This document shows, piece by piece, positions 1 through 8,865 of a DNA stretch of 64,000 bases. The notes under the pieces are model-generated. The model saw only the letters and a list, made by a program, of their open reading frames with translations. It ran no database searches and was not told the origin of the DNA. The DNA comes from Actinomyces wuliandei. Its GTDB lineage: Bacteria > Actinomycetota > Actinomycetes > Actinomycetales > Actinomycetaceae. Numbering within the stretch: position 1 is the stretch's first letter; each line of letters begins with the position of its first letter. Position numbers and translations under genes: made by a program. The DNA lies in contig NZ_CP025227.1 of assembly GCF_004010955.1 (NCBI RefSeq), positions 372,001 to 436,000 of the forward strand. The letters run 5' to 3'.

Positions 1-42
1 ACACCCTCCTGGGAAGGCTGGGGCACCTGCCACGATGTTTTT

Positions 43-69
43 GATGACGTTCCTAGCCGGACCGTCATC
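43..69. promoter_or_regulatory. Inverted repeat, probable TetR operator
   Basis: Arms GATGACGTTCC (43-53) and GGACCGTCATC (59-69) are inverted copies with one mismatch around a 5-base centre. The repeat ends nine bases before a TAGGCT hexamer (78-83) that looks like a -10 element, so it would cover the -35 region of the TetR gene starting at 90. Autorepression through such a site is usual for TetR proteins; here it is inference. It could equally serve a divergent gene left of the window. Confidence 0.5.
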
Positions 70-89
70 TTGTGGGTTAGGCTGACCTC

Positions 90-827
90 ATGCCGAAGAT
101 TAGGGGGGGCTCGCTGGCCGAGCACCGCGAGCGCACACGCAGCGCCCTGTTCGAGTCGCTCTCCGAGCTCCTGAGGCAGCGCAGCTTTGACAGGATCACC
201 CTGTCGGACGTGGCCGCCCACGCCGGTGTGGGGCGTACCGCCGTCTACAACTACTTCACGGACAAGGAGGACCTCCTCCTGGCCCTCATGGAGTACGAGG
301 CGCAGCGCTACGCCGAGGAGCTCTCCCGCGCGCTGGCGGGCACCAGGGACCCTATCGACCGCCTGCGCGTCTACGTGCGCCAGCAGGCCCTTATCAAACG
401 TCACTACCACTTCCCCACCACCGGTCCGCTGGCGAGCGCGGTGTCGCGCAGCGCCGCCAGCCGGCTGCGGGCGCACGGCACCCTTCTGGCCCAGATGCTC
501 TCCTCCATCCTGTCCGAGGCGATGGCGCAGGGTCTCATCCCCCAGCAGGACCCTGCCCACGTCATCCCCCTCATCCACGCCACGGTCATGGGTGGGCGCC
601 CCACCCCCTCCGATCCGCTGGAGCGGCGCGCCTACCTGGACTCCCTGGACACCTTCGTGCTGCGTGCGGTGGGGGCGGCCCAGCCTGACCACGAGGTGCC
701 GCGTGTCCCCAGCCCGCACGGGACCGAGACTGCTGGCGCCCCCGGTGGTGAGAGCGGTCAGGAGGGCGGGGCCGCAGCAGCCTGCGGAGCCGCCTCCGCA
801 GCGGCCCAGGGGACTCAGGCGGGCTGA
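90..827 (+). CDS. TetR/AcrR family transcriptional regulator
   Basis: A 245-residue protein with a TetR N-terminal DNA-binding domain: residues 36-60 read ITLSDVAAHAGVGRTAVYNY followed by FTDKEDLL, the classic helix-turn-helix and tyrosine-rich turn. The rest is the variable ligand-binding and dimerisation region; the last 40 residues are Gly/Ala-rich and probably disordered. ATG at 90 lies six bases after TAGGCT (78-83) with no Shine-Dalgarno, so the mRNA may be leaderless. The inverted repeat at 43-69 is a likely operator. The ligand and targets cannot be told; an M50-like membrane protease follows after 44 bases on the same strand. Confidence 0.85.
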   Translation: MPKIRGGSLAEHRERTRSALFESLSELLRQRSFDRITLSDVAAHAGVGRTAVYNYFTDKEDLLLALMEYEAQRYAEELSRALAGTRDPIDRLRVYVRQQALIKRHYHFPTTGPLASAVSRSAASRLRAHGTLLAQMLSSILSEAMAQGLIPQQDPAHVIPLIHATVMGGRPTPSDPLERRAYLDSLDTFVLRAVGAAQPDHEVPRVPSPHGTETAGAPGGESGQEGGAAAACGAASAAAQGTQAG

Positions 828-871
828 GGCGCCTGGGCCGTGGCACCGGTGCTCGGCTGCTCTGGCAGACT

Positions 872-1624
872 GTGCCCGTGACCCTGAGCCGGAGTGTGTC
901 CTGGAGCAGTCTTGCTGACCGTCTTGTCGACCGTCTTGTCGACCGTGCTGTCCCTGACGGCACCCCTGCCACGACCGTCCTGTGGGTGGCGCTGGTGGTG
1001 CTGGCCGTCGTCCTGACCTGGCCGCCCGCCCGGCGCTGGGGCCGCACCCTGGTGACGATCGTCCACGAGGCGGGGCACGCGGGGGTGGGCGTCCTGGTCG
1101 GGCGGCGCTTCCTGGGCTTCGTGGTGGACAGGGACCTGTCGGGGCACGCGGTGACCAGCGGCCCGGCACGGGGGCCCGGACGGGTGCTGACCACCTGGGC
1201 CGGGTACCCCGCCCCGGCGGTGCTGGGTGCGCTCGTGGCCCTGGCGGCGCTACGCGGCTGGGCCGGGCCGGTCCTGGTGGCTGCGGTGGCGGTCATGGTG
1301 GTCCTGCTGGTGATGTCACGCTCCGTGCGCACGGCTGGTCTCGTGGTCCTGGTCGGGGTCCTGGCCGCAGCGCTGTGGTGGTGGGGCGGACCGTGGCGTG
1401 CGGGCGCCGTGGCGGGGACAGGGATGGCCATGCTCGTGGGGGCCTGGGACTCCCTGCGCGACGTCGCCCGCACCCGCGACCCGGGCCAGGACCACCGCAC
1501 GCTGGCGCAGCTGACCCCGCTGCCTGCGGGGGCGTGGCTGGTCACATGGTTCCTGGTGGACGCTGCGGCCACCGCAGCCGTCGTGCTCGCGGTGCAGGAC
1601 CTGTGGCAGGTCCCGGCCCTGTGA
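872..1624 (+). CDS. M50-like integral membrane metalloprotease
   Basis: About 250 residues with five or six hydrophobic segments. The first segment is followed by HEAGH at about 65-69, the HExxH zinc motif of M50B-type site-2 proteases, in the context VTIVHEAGHAGVG. The family cuts membrane-embedded substrates or has unknown roles; the substrate here is unknown. GTG at 872 or GTG at 878 may start it; 878 lies six bases after a CAGACT -10-like hexamer, matching the leaderless pattern of the neighbours. The 5' end contains a 12-bp tandem repeat (917-952, three copies, the last diverged) that encodes repeated RLVD units. It follows the TetR gene closely and may be cotranscribed. Confidence 0.7.
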   Translation: MPVTLSRSVSWSSLADRLVDRLVDRAVPDGTPATTVLWVALVVLAVVLTWPPARRWGRTLVTIVHEAGHAGVGVLVGRRFLGFVVDRDLSGHAVTSGPARGPGRVLTTWAGYPAPAVLGALVALAALRGWAGPVLVAAVAVMVVLLVMSRSVRTAGLVVLVGVLAAALWWWGGPWRAGAVAGTGMAMLVGAWDSLRDVARTRDPGQDHRTLAQLTPLPAGAWLVTWFLVDAAATAAVVLAVQDLWQVPAL

Positions 1625-1939
1625 CGCCCGCCGCGAGGCCAGGGGGGAGGCCCTGGGGGTTCTGAGGTCTGTGCAGGGGCCGTGCTGGGCAGTGAGGTGA
1701 CGGCCTGGTCGTGGAGCGGTCAGCGCCTGCTGCAGGTCTTGCAAGACCGTGAGGCGGCCCGCAGGGGCGCCGGGGCGGACGTATCGAGCGGGTAACCCTG
1801 TGGCTCCTGGTGCGCCCGGCGGGGAGCGCTGCGGCTAGGATCACCGGGCTGTGGGACCCTGGCACGCCACCGGGCAGGGGCGGGCCGACCCCTGTCCCAC
1901 CCGATCCCTGGCCCGACCTGGACGTGCAAAGGACGCACC
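1625..1939. other. Intergenic region, no gene seen
   Basis: 315 bases between the M50-like gene and the lipoprotein gene. No convincing reading frame, tRNA or strong hairpin was found. The last bases hold the AAAGGA ribosome site of the lipoprotein gene (about 1929-1934), so the region should contain its promoter. Confidence 0.5.
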
Positions 1940-3205
1940 ATGATGATCTCTCGCCGCCGCCTCGGCAGGTACGCCGCGGCCCTCACCATGACCACGGCTG
2001 CCACCGCCGTGCTGGCAGCGTGCACGGGGGACGGTGAGGACTCCGACACCGAGGCGGGCGAGGACAGCCTCACCCTCATGATCTCCTCCTCCGGCGAGGC
2101 GCAGACTTCCGCCGTGCGTGACGCCCTGGCCTCCTTCACCGAGGACACCGGCGTGGCCGTGAGGCTCCTGCCAGCCACCGACCTGGACCAGGAGCTCTCC
2201 CAGAGCCTGGCCTCCGGCTCCCCGGCCGACGTGTTCTACCTGGACCCCCAGCAGCTGGTCTCCTACGCGGACGCGGGTGACCTGCACGCCTACGGGGACC
2301 AGCTGCCCGCAGCCGGTGACTACTACCCGTCCCTGGTGGCCAACGCGACCTACCGGGGGGAGGTCTACGGTGCCCCGAGGGGCTTCTCCACCCTGGCCCT
2401 CTTCATTAACACCGGGCTGTGGGAGGCGGCCGGGCTGACGGCGGAGGACTACCCTACTACCTGGGCCGAGCTCGAGACGACGGCGGCCGCGCTCGCGGCT
2501 GGCGGCACGGCTGGCCTGGTGCTCACGCCCGACTACACCACTGCGGACGCCTTCATGGCCCAGGCTGGCGGAGGGCTGGCGGAGGGCTCGGGAGGCGACG
2601 GGCAGGCCGCCGAGGGGGTCACGGTGACGGCGGACTCACAGGCCTCGGTGGCGGGGCTGTCCCAGATGAAGGCCCTGGTGGACTCCGGTGCCGCAGTGCT
2701 GTCCTCCTCCCTGGACGAGGGTTCCGGCGGTGACGTCTTCACCCAGGGGCAGGCCGGGATGACCATAGCGGGCTACGGGCTGGTGGGCGTGCTGGAGGAG
2801 GACTACCCAGAGCTCGGCTTTACCGTCGTCGAGCTGCCTGAGGGGAGTGCAGGCCGGGCGACGGTCCAGCAGGCGGCCTTCTACGGCGTGGCCGAGGCCT
2901 CGGCCAGGAAGGAGGACGCGCTGCGCCTGGTGGAGCACCTGACCTCGACCGGTGTCCAGGTGGAGCTTGCCGCGGCCCAGGGGCTGGTCCCCTCGGTGAG
3001 GTCGGCGGCCCAGCAATGGGCGGGTGAGGACCCGGTGTCCACCGCCTTCGTCGCTGGTGCGGAGCACGCCGTCTACGCCCCGCTGGGTGACGGCGTGGCA
3101 GAGGTTCTGCAAGGTTTCGAGGACCAGCTGTCCTCGCTGGCGGACACCGATCCCGAGGCCATCCTGGGCCCGCTCCAGGTCAACCTGGAGGCCGCCACGG
3201 CCTGA
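1940..3205 (+). CDS. ABC transporter substrate-binding lipoprotein (family 1 type)
   Basis: 421 residues. The N-terminus has RRR, a hydrophobic stretch and lipobox VLAAC, so Cys28 would be lipidated and the mature protein anchored outside the membrane. The mature part has the layout of bacterial family 1 solute-binding proteins (sugar or oligosaccharide binders): SLTLMISSSGEAQTS at the start, ADVFYLDPQQL, GAPRGFSTLALFINTGLW and a C-terminal helical half. ATG at 1940 has AAAGGA seven bases upstream. No permease or ATPase gene lies beside it; the next feature is a tRNA on the other strand, so the cognate transporter must lie elsewhere. The sugar cannot be inferred. Confidence 0.85.
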   Translation: MMISRRRLGRYAAALTMTTAATAVLAACTGDGEDSDTEAGEDSLTLMISSSGEAQTSAVRDALASFTEDTGVAVRLLPATDLDQELSQSLASGSPADVFYLDPQQLVSYADAGDLHAYGDQLPAAGDYYPSLVANATYRGEVYGAPRGFSTLALFINTGLWEAAGLTAEDYPTTWAELETTAAALAAGGTAGLVLTPDYTTADAFMAQAGGGLAEGSGGDGQAAEGVTVTADSQASVAGLSQMKALVDSGAAVLSSSLDEGSGGDVFTQGQAGMTIAGYGLVGVLEEDYPELGFTVVELPEGSAGRATVQQAAFYGVAEASARKEDALRLVEHLTSTGVQVELAAAQGLVPSVRSAAQQWAGEDPVSTAFVAGAEHAVYAPLGDGVAEVLQGFEDQLSSLADTDPEAILGPLQVNLEAATA

Positions 3206-3351
3206 GGTGAGACGGTTGGGCGCTTGGGGCCGACCCCGGTGCGTGCCGACTGCCGGGCGGGGCGCTGTCAGTGCGGTTGCGGGGCACGGTGGGCAGCGGC
3301 GGGCGCGGGCGGTATGAGGCACATGTAGACAACCAAGGGGCTGGGACAACC

Positions 3352-3384
3352 AAGGGGCCTCCACCCAGTGGGTGGAGGCCCCTT
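3352..3384. terminator. Strong hairpin, probable bidirectional terminator
   Basis: Bases 3352-3367 and 3369-3384 are perfect inverted copies (16 bp). Allowing a loop of about five bases, the stem is about 14 bp and GC-rich. It sits between the lipoprotein gene (plus strand) and tRNA-Gly (minus strand) and could end both. There is no clear T run, which is common for actinobacterial terminators. Confidence 0.65.
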
Positions 3385-3389
3385 GCCCG

Positions 3390-3460
3390 AGCGGGTGACG
3401 GGAATCGAACCCGCGCTGTCAGCTTGGGAAGCTGAAGTTCTACCATTGAACTACACCCGC
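3390..3460 (-). tRNA. tRNA-Gly (anticodon CCC)
   Basis: Read on the minus strand, the 71-base gene has acceptor stem GCGGGTG pairing with CACCCGC, a D-arm with AGTTCAATGGTAGAACT, an anticodon stem with loop TTCCCAA (anticodon CCC), and the T-arm GGGTTCGATTCCCG. The discriminator base is U and CCA is not encoded. This is the minor GGG-reading glycine isoacceptor, expected in a high-GC genome. Confidence 0.93.
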
Positions 3461-3674
3461 AACGACGACACCGCCGACACTGCTGCTGGCGCCGTCGGCC
3501 ACAACTGAGCCAGCCATGACCGACCATGTCGGTCCATGTCGGTGAGACGCGGATGCAGCATACCCCGTCAGCAGGTGGCTGCCAAGCTGGCGGGGGAGCG
3601 GGGCGTGTGAGGTTGTTGTCAGCGGCGTCCACGGCCGCCCCCCGGGGGCAGGCGGTTCTGGCATTATTCACTCT

Positions 3675-4358
3675 ATGACATCGTCCAGCCCCTACGACAT
3701 CGTCGGTCCCCAGCCTGACGACGCGGCCCGGTACCCGGGATACCCAGGTGTCGGCAGTGCCGCTCCGGGGAGCGGTGGCGCTGCTGTCTCCGGCTCGTCT
3801 GCCGCTGGTCCGTCCTCGGTCGTCGGGCCGGTGGCCTCCAACGGCCCGGCAGCCGGGACTGGTAACGCCGTGGCCTGGCCGACGGGCTACACGCAGCCGG
3901 GTACCTACCCGGCCTACCGGCAGGCTGGCGTGGCCTCCCCCGGGGGCTACCAGCAGCCCGGCTACCCCCAGCCCAGTGCTGCTTACCCGGGCGGCTATCC
4001 CCAGGCCGGGTACTACCAGCCCCCCGGCGGCGGGTACCCGGGTGCCTACCCGCAGCCCGTCGCCCACGGGCCGCAGTACCCGGTCTACCCGGTGGGCAAG
4101 TCGAAGACCGCTGCGGGCGTTCTCGGCATCCTCTTCGGCTGCCTGGGGGTCCACAACTTCTACCTCGGGTACGGGGGCAAGGGCGCTGGTCAGCTGTGCC
4201 TGACGATCTGCGGCTTCTTCACGCTGCTCTTCGGTATTGGTCTCTTGATGGTCATGGGGACGATCATCTGGGGACTGGTCGAGGGGATCATGATCCTGTC
4301 ATCCCCGTCCGGGACGCGGCCCTGGGGCGTGGACGCCCAGGGAGTTCCCCTGGCCTAG
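3675..4358 (+). CDS. TM2 domain membrane protein with Pro/Gly/Tyr-rich N-terminus
   Basis: 227 residues. Residues 1 to about 135 are low complexity, rich in Gly, Pro, Tyr and Gln with repeated GYPQ/PGY-like units. From about 137 the protein reads KSKTAAGVLGILFGCLGVHNFYLGY and continues with two transmembrane helices, the TM2 domain signature (charged start, G..H.FYLG). Function of bacterial TM2 proteins is mostly unknown; the disordered tail probably faces the cytoplasm. ATG at 3675 lies seven bases after a CATTAT hexamer and has no ribosome site, so it may be leaderless. It stands alone between tRNA-Gly and dcd. Confidence 0.85.
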   Translation: MTSSSPYDIVGPQPDDAARYPGYPGVGSAAPGSGGAAVSGSSAAGPSSVVGPVASNGPAAGTGNAVAWPTGYTQPGTYPAYRQAGVASPGGYQQPGYPQPSAAYPGGYPQAGYYQPPGGGYPGAYPQPVAHGPQYPVYPVGKSKTAAGVLGILFGCLGVHNFYLGYGGKGAGQLCLTICGFFTLLFGIGLLMVMGTIIWGLVEGIMILSSPSGTRPWGVDAQGVPLA

Positions 4359-4568
4359 TGACGGCGTGACGGACGTGGGCGGCTGACCAGGATGATCTCG
4401 TTAAGGGAGTCATGGAGGTGATCGGTACGCTGGTTCCGGTGTGTGGTGTGTGAGGTTGGAGTGCGGGCTGGAGGTCTGGAGCGCGGCTTGGTGACGCGGT
4501 CCTGCTCACCGGGGCGGCCAGCACGCCCGTCCCGGCGTCGGCTGGCCCCACCTGGCACAATCACCCTC

Positions 4569-5282
4569 GTGCTTCTCTCCGACCGCGACATCCGCTGCGA
4601 GCTCGAGGCCGGACGTGTCGTCCTGGACCCCTACGACCCGCAGATGGTCCAGCCGGCCTCGGTGGACGTGCGTCTGGACAGGTGGTTCCGGCTCTTCGAC
4701 AACCACCGCTACCCGGTCATCGACCCCTCCCAGCCCCAGGACGACCTCACCCACCTGGTGGACGTCGGCCCTGACGAGCCCTTCGTGCTCCACCCCGGCG
4801 AGTTCGTCCTGGGGGCGACCTACGAGCGCCTCACCCTGCCGGACACGGTCGCCGCGCGCCTGGAGGGCAAGTCCAGCCTGGGCCGCCTGGGCCTGCTCAC
4901 CCACTCCACGGCGGGCTTCATCGACCCCGGCTTCACCGGGCACGTGACCCTGGAGCTGTCCAACACCGCTACCATGCCGATCATGCTGTGGCCGGGGATG
5001 AAGGTGGGCCAGCTGTGCTTCTTCCGCCTGTCCAGCCCCGCCCAGGCACCCTACGGCAGCGCGGCCGCAGGATCGCGCTACCAGGGCCAGCGCGGCCCCA
5101 CCGCCTCGCGGTCCCACCTGTCCTTCCACCGGCTGCGTATCGCCGACGCCGGGACATCTCCGCACGGCACGGCCGCTACCGCTGCGCCGGGCACTGAGGT
5201 CCTCAGGGACCCTGCGGACCCTGGTGGCGTGCCGTCCCCGCGCGCCACCACCCCCACCGAACCGACGACCCCGGAGGCATAA
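4569..5282 (+). CDS. dcd: dCTP deaminase, probably bifunctional
   Basis: 237 residues from GTG 4569 (VLLSDRDI), which is preceded by a CACAAT hexamer seven bases upstream and no ribosome site. The core matches the dCTP deaminase/dUTPase trimer family: [32 protein letters not shown] at about 99-118, and VTLELSN with catalytic Glu129. Mycobacterial homologues both deaminate dCTP and hydrolyse dUTP; the close match in the [13 protein letters not shown] segment suggests the same, as inference. Family members end near residue 190; this one has a roughly 45-residue Ala/Pro/Thr-rich tail. Part of the tail's coding DNA (5259-5272) is repeated just downstream at 5323-5336, before the next gene. Confidence 0.93.
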   Translation: MLLSDRDIRCELEAGRVVLDPYDPQMVQPASVDVRLDRWFRLFDNHRYPVIDPSQPQDDLTHLVDVGPDEPFVLHPGEFVLGATYERLTLPDTVAARLEGKSSLGRLGLLTHSTAGFIDPGFTGHVTLELSNTATMPIMLWPGMKVGQLCFFRLSSPAQAPYGSAAAGSRYQGQRGPTASRSHLSFHRLRIADAGTSPHGTAATAAPGTEVLRDPADPGGVPSPRATTPTEPTTPEA

Positions 5283-5347
5283 GCGCTCAGCGTCTCGGCG
5301 CCTGCACGTCACCATCCTCACTGAACCGACGACCCCTAGGAGCACCC

Positions 5348-6475
5348 ATGAGCGACCCCACCGACCTCGCCGCCTCCCTGCCTACCGACACCGGCTCCTT
5401 CTCCGCCGGGTCCATGCTGCCTGTGGGCCGCCTGGACACCCATCACGTCCTTCTCCTGGCCGACGACGTCACCCCAGACGAGGTCGAGGCCCTGGCACTG
5501 TCCCAGGACGTCCAGGCGGGGTGGGTCGGCGTCTCCAGCCTCCAGCTGTTCCCCGGCGTGACGCTGCAGGGTCCCTGGGAGGTGGACGCTGAGATGCGGG
5601 GTCTCCTGGAGGCCCCGGAGTGGACCACCCAGCTGATGATCCTGGACTGCCCCCGGACCCGTGCCGGCGCCCAGCCCAAGGAGCTGGCCGGGCTGGACCC
5701 GCTGTCGGACGCCTTCCCGGCGGCCCAGCCCACCGGGGTGGAGCTGGAGGCGCTGTCCCGCCTGCGCTCTATCGCCCGCCGCCTGGCGGGGGCGCTGCGC
5801 CTGGTGCCCGGTGCGCCCAACGGCGACCAGCCCGTCATCGTGGAGCCCAGCCCTGAGGTCTCCGCCTCCCTGACCGTCTACGCCCCGGTGTGGATGGGGC
5901 CGGAGGACCTCTCCGCCCTGCTGGGGGAGGTCGCGCCGGGTATGAGCCCCGCCCTGACCGCCTCGCACCCCACCGGCGCTATCGGCCTGGACGCGGTTGA
6001 CCCCGACAAGCTGGAGCGCCTCGTGGAGCGCATCGGTGCCGACGTCTTCGAGGAGGCCTGGCGCAGCTCTGAGCGTGCCCGGGCGCAGGCCGAGGCGGAG
6101 GAGGCGCGTGCGGCCGCCTCCGGCGGCTACATTGAGGAGGTGCGTGACAGGTACGCGGTCGTCGCGCCGGTGGACCCCGAGCGCGAGGGCTGGGGGCAGA
6201 TCGAGGTGCAGGTCGGTGCCACCGACGGACTGCCGCTGGCCGTGCGCGGGGAGAGGTGGGCGCGTGGGGCGGTCCTGTCCTACGACCTGAGGTGGAAGCC
6301 CGTGGACGAGACGGAGGCCTACCTGGAGGTGGTCTCGCGGGCGCGCCGCCGGGAACGCCAGGCCGCGCGCGACCTGGTCGAGGAGCTGGCCACCGTCCTG
6401 GTGGGGGCTGTCTCCGGCGTGGCCGTTGACGACGACGGGTTCCTCGTCTCCCTGGGACCGGAGGAGGCCCGGTAG
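5348..6475 (+). CDS. Conserved-looking protein of unknown function
   Basis: 375 residues, soluble, acidic, with no signal peptide or membrane segment. I do not recognise the family. Residues about 105-130 contain a charged stretch (DCPRTRAGAQPKELAGLDPL). A helical, Ala/Glu/Arg-rich segment at about 235-262 (RSSERARAQAEAEEARAAAS) may form a coiled coil between two globular halves. ATG at 5348 follows CCTAGGAGCACCC, a reasonable ribosome site. It is 65 bases downstream of dcd and could be cotranscribed with it. Downstream lies the four-arm repeat element A and then a convergent exonuclease gene. Confidence 0.75.
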   Translation: MSDPTDLAASLPTDTGSFSAGSMLPVGRLDTHHVLLLADDVTPDEVEALALSQDVQAGWVGVSSLQLFPGVTLQGPWEVDAEMRGLLEAPEWTTQLMILDCPRTRAGAQPKELAGLDPLSDAFPAAQPTGVELEALSRLRSIARRLAGALRLVPGAPNGDQPVIVEPSPEVSASLTVYAPVWMGPEDLSALLGEVAPGMSPALTASHPTGAIGLDAVDPDKLERLVERIGADVFEEAWRSSERARAQAEAEEARAAASGGYIEEVRDRYAVVAPVDPEREGWGQIEVQVGATDGLPLAVRGERWARGAVLSYDLRWKPVDETEAYLEVVSRARRRERQAARDLVEELATVLVGAVSGVAVDDDGFLVSLGPEEAR

Positions 6476-6522
6476 GCCCCAGCCGGGGCTGGCTGCCCGC
6501 CCCCTTCCTTCCCTTACCTGGC

Positions 6523-6783
6523 TGCACATCTTCACCTCCTCCGTCTCTGGTAGCAGATGGGGATGTCGGGCTGTGCGGCGGTACTTCCGCAGTTTTCCGC
6601 GATTCGGAGACCTGGTGGTGTGTGCGGGTTGCCTACGGGAGGCGCCGAAGATGTGCAGCACAAGAAGCGCTGCACATCTTCAGTGTCTCTGTAGCGTCTC
6701 TGCCGGGGCGGACTCGGCGGGAAACAGTGCAATGACAGCGGGCTTCGGCCACTGCGAGCCGGGACAGCGGCTGAAGATGTGCA
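6523..6783. repeat. Four-arm intergenic repeat element, copy A
   Basis: Four copies of the 11-mer TGCACATCTTC lie at 6523-6533 (plus), 6647-6657 (minus), 6671-6681 (plus) and 6773-6783 (minus). The middle pair faces outward around 13 bases, giving a 35-base core; here the core stem extends to 13 bp (GAAGATGTGCAGC). The outer spans from plus to minus arm are 135 and 113 bases. The DNA between arms is not obviously conserved with copies B and C. The element fills the 322-base gap between the unknown gene ending at 6475 and the convergent exonuclease gene ending at 6798. No gene is seen in it. Confidence 0.85.
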
Positions 6784-6797
6784 ACGGCTTTGGGGCG

Positions 6798-7691
6798 CTA
6801 GCGCAGGGCGCCGGGGCGCTGACGGGTGACAAACCGCTCGTCCGCACCCTGGGCGCGCTCGTCGTCCCAGTGCCACCCGGTAAAGCGCCAGGCCTCCACA
6901 AGGGACCTGGCCCAGGCCACCGGCTCCTCACCACGCGCACGGCCCACGCCCATGTAGTGGCGCAGCAGGCCCGCAGCGGCCCGGGCGTCATCCAGCGCCG
7001 AGTGGTGCCTGCCGATCTTCACCCCGGCCACCTCGCAGCAGGTGGTCAGGCGGCGTGAGGGGGTCGTCATGAAGTGGCGCGACCACTCCATGGTGCACAC
7101 GCGTGGGACGTGTGTACCAGGCTCCAGAAGACGACGGCGCCCCAGAGCCTGAGTGAGGAAGTTGACGTCGAAACGGGCGTTGTGGGCGACGACCGCGCGT
7201 CCTGCCAGGTCGCGGACTAGCCGGTCGGCGACCTCGTCGAGGCTGGGTGCGCCCAGGAGGTCCTGCGCTACCAGGCCGTGGATGTGAGTGGGGCCGACGT
7301 CCGTGCTGGGGCCGGGGTTGATGAGTGTGGACCAGCTGGCTTCCGTGCGGCCGCTGGGATCAGTGAGGACGACGGCGACCTCCAGGATCGTGTCGGACGC
7401 GGGGGACAGGCCGGTGGTCTCCAGGTCGACGACGGCGTAGCCGACCTGGGCGGCGGCTCGCAGCTCGGTCTCGGTCAGGGCGTTGGCCGGTGCGCCAGCC
7501 GACGGCAGTGCTGAGGAGGCCAAAGCTCCGAGGAAGGCAGGTGCGCGGGAGGCCGGGGTGTGGAGGGAAGGGGGCGTGCTGCCTGCGGGCGGACGACCGC
7601 TCCCCTGAGGTGGAGGGCCGTCAGGGGAGGGGGCGGGAAACTGCGGCCGCAGGGGTCCACGGTCGTGGGGCGGGCGGTGGAAGAACGGCAT
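6798..7691 (-). CDS. DnaQ-like 3'-5' exonuclease
   Basis: 297 residues. Residues 1-70 are Pro-rich and probably disordered. The DEDDh exonuclease fold follows: YAVVDLETTG (Asp89, Glu91), VVAHNARFD (Asp175) and GRHHSALDDA (about 227-236), giving the metal-binding and catalytic His/Asp residues. Such proteins proofread or trim DNA or RNA 3' ends; as a stand-alone protein without a polymerase domain it resembles PolC/DnaQ-type exonucleases used in repair. ATG at 7691 lies seven bases after TAGGCT on the minus strand (7699-7704), so a leaderless mRNA is likely. Confidence 0.88.
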   Translation of the reverse strand: MPFFHRPPHDRGPLRPQFPAPSPDGPPPQGSGRPPAGSTPPSLHTPASRAPAFLGALASSALPSAGAPANALTETELRAAAQVGYAVVDLETTGLSPASDTILEVAVVLTDPSGRTEASWSTLINPGPSTDVGPTHIHGLVAQDLLGAPSLDEVADRLVRDLAGRAVVAHNARFDVNFLTQALGRRRLLEPGTHVPRVCTMEWSRHFMTTPSRRLTTCCEVAGVKIGRHHSALDDARAAAGLLRHYMGVGRARGEEPVAWARSLVEAWRFTGWHWDDERAQGADERFVTRQRPGALR

Positions 7692-7730
7692 CGCCGGGAG
7701 CCTACCGTCGTGACACCCTGATGTGGTCGT

Positions 7731-7817
7731 GCCTGGCCCGCTGTGCCCGGGCCCGGCGGGAGCCGGGCGTGGTGGTGCGGCGCCCGCCCAGCCTGGCCCG
7801 CTGTGCCCGGGCCCGGC
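7731..7817. repeat. 27-bp direct repeat pair, 60 bp apart
   Basis: Bases 7731-7757 recur exactly at 7791-7817. The unit begins GCCTGGCCCGCTG and is very GC-rich. The pair lies between the divergent exonuclease and nitroreductase genes, so it may overlap control sequences of the nitroreductase gene. Similar pairs at 60-64 bp spacing occur elsewhere in the window. Confidence 0.8.
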
Positions 7818-7929
7818 TGTCCTGTCTCAGCGCTCCAGCTGTGTCCCGTCGCTCCTCCGGGTCGCCCGGGCTCATCTAGGATGGTGGCAGGAGCGGTGGG
7901 ACCCAGACAAGACCGGAGGGAGAGCACTC

Positions 7930-8805
7930 ATGACTGCGGATGACGTCACTGACACTGTCAAGGGACCGGACAGCCCGGGGGACCCGGGAGACGAGCCGGC
8001 TGCTCCCACAGACGCTCCGTCCCCGGCCCTGTCCGCTCCTGAGACCACACCGGTGTCCAGCGCCACGATCGCCACCCAGATGGCCCACCGCTCGATCCGC
8101 GCCTTCAGCGAGGAGCCCGTGGGGGAGGAGGTCATGACGACTCTGCTGGACGTGGCCCGGCACGGTGCCACCTCCTCCTTCCAGCAGCAGACCACCATCA
8201 TCCGGGTGAGGGACCCCAAGGTGCGCGAGGCGGTCCACGCGGCCTCGGGGCAGCCCTACGTCGGGGGCCGTCGCGGCGAGCTCCTGGTACTCGTGGTGGA
8301 CCTGCACCGCAACGCTGTCATCCGGCAGCGCGCCGGGGTCTCCCTGGAGCCGCTGGAGCGCATGAGCCTGTTCCTCCAGGGGGTGGAGGACACCGTCATC
8401 GCGGCGCAGAACCTGGTGGTCGCTGCGGAGTCCCTGGGACTGGGAACCGTCTACCTGGGCTCGCTGCGCGGCGGGCTGCGCGGGCTCATCCAGGCGCTGC
8501 ACCTGCCTCTGCGGACCTTCCCGCTGCTGGGCCTGCTGGTCGGCCACCCTGCGCAGGTGCCCCAGTACAAGCCCCGGCTGCCGCGCGAGGTCACCGTGGG
8601 CACGGACCGCTATCCGGAGCCGGAGGACCACACGGAGGCGCTGGCCGCCTACGACGAGGTGGTGCGCGAGTACTACGACCTGCGCGACACCAGTGCCCGG
8701 GTGGACGCCTTCACCAGCCAGGTCGCTCGGAATCTGGGCACGGGGGCGGCCTCGACGGCGCCGGTCCTCCAGGTGCTGCACGAGCAGCGCCTGGCCCTGC
8801 ACTGA
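7930..8805 (+). CDS. Nitroreductase family NADPH-dependent flavin oxidoreductase
   Basis: 291 residues from ATG 7930, which has GGAGGG eight bases upstream. After a disordered Pro/Ala-rich start, ATQMAHRSIRAFSEEPV and then VARHGATSSFQQQT form the FMN-binding N-terminus of NfsA/Frp-type nitroreductases. Later motifs include GVEDTVIAAQNLVVAAESLG and GTVYLGSLRGG (FMN and dimer contacts) and LLGLLVGHPAQVPQYKPRLP, the family's GHP...KPRLP signature. It should reduce flavins, quinones or nitro compounds with NADPH. It has no obvious operon partner. A palindromic terminator follows. Confidence 0.88.
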   Translation: MTADDVTDTVKGPDSPGDPGDEPAAPTDAPSPALSAPETTPVSSATIATQMAHRSIRAFSEEPVGEEVMTTLLDVARHGATSSFQQQTTIIRVRDPKVREAVHAASGQPYVGGRRGELLVLVVDLHRNAVIRQRAGVSLEPLERMSLFLQGVEDTVIAAQNLVVAAESLGLGTVYLGSLRGGLRGLIQALHLPLRTFPLLGLLVGHPAQVPQYKPRLPREVTVGTDRYPEPEDHTEALAAYDEVVREYYDLRDTSARVDAFTSQVARNLGTGAASTAPVLQVLHEQRLALH

Positions 8806-8827
8806 CCTGCACTGAGCTGTCCAGGCT

Positions 8828-8845
8828 GCCCAGCCCGGGCTGGGC
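8828..8845. terminator. Palindromic hairpin between convergent genes
   Basis: An 18-base perfect palindrome centred on CCCGGG lies between the nitroreductase gene (ends 8805, plus) and the AraC gene (ends 8866, minus). It can form a short, very GC-rich hairpin from either strand and probably ends both transcripts. No T run is visible. Confidence 0.55.
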
Positions 8846-8865
8846 GTGCGAGGAGGGACGCGCGC

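Noticed and set aside
6523..6783. Four-arm element considered as a transposon remnant with terminal inverted repeats
   Set aside because: No target site duplication was seen, the insides differ between copies, and the core has the same size in all; a binding or structural role fits better.
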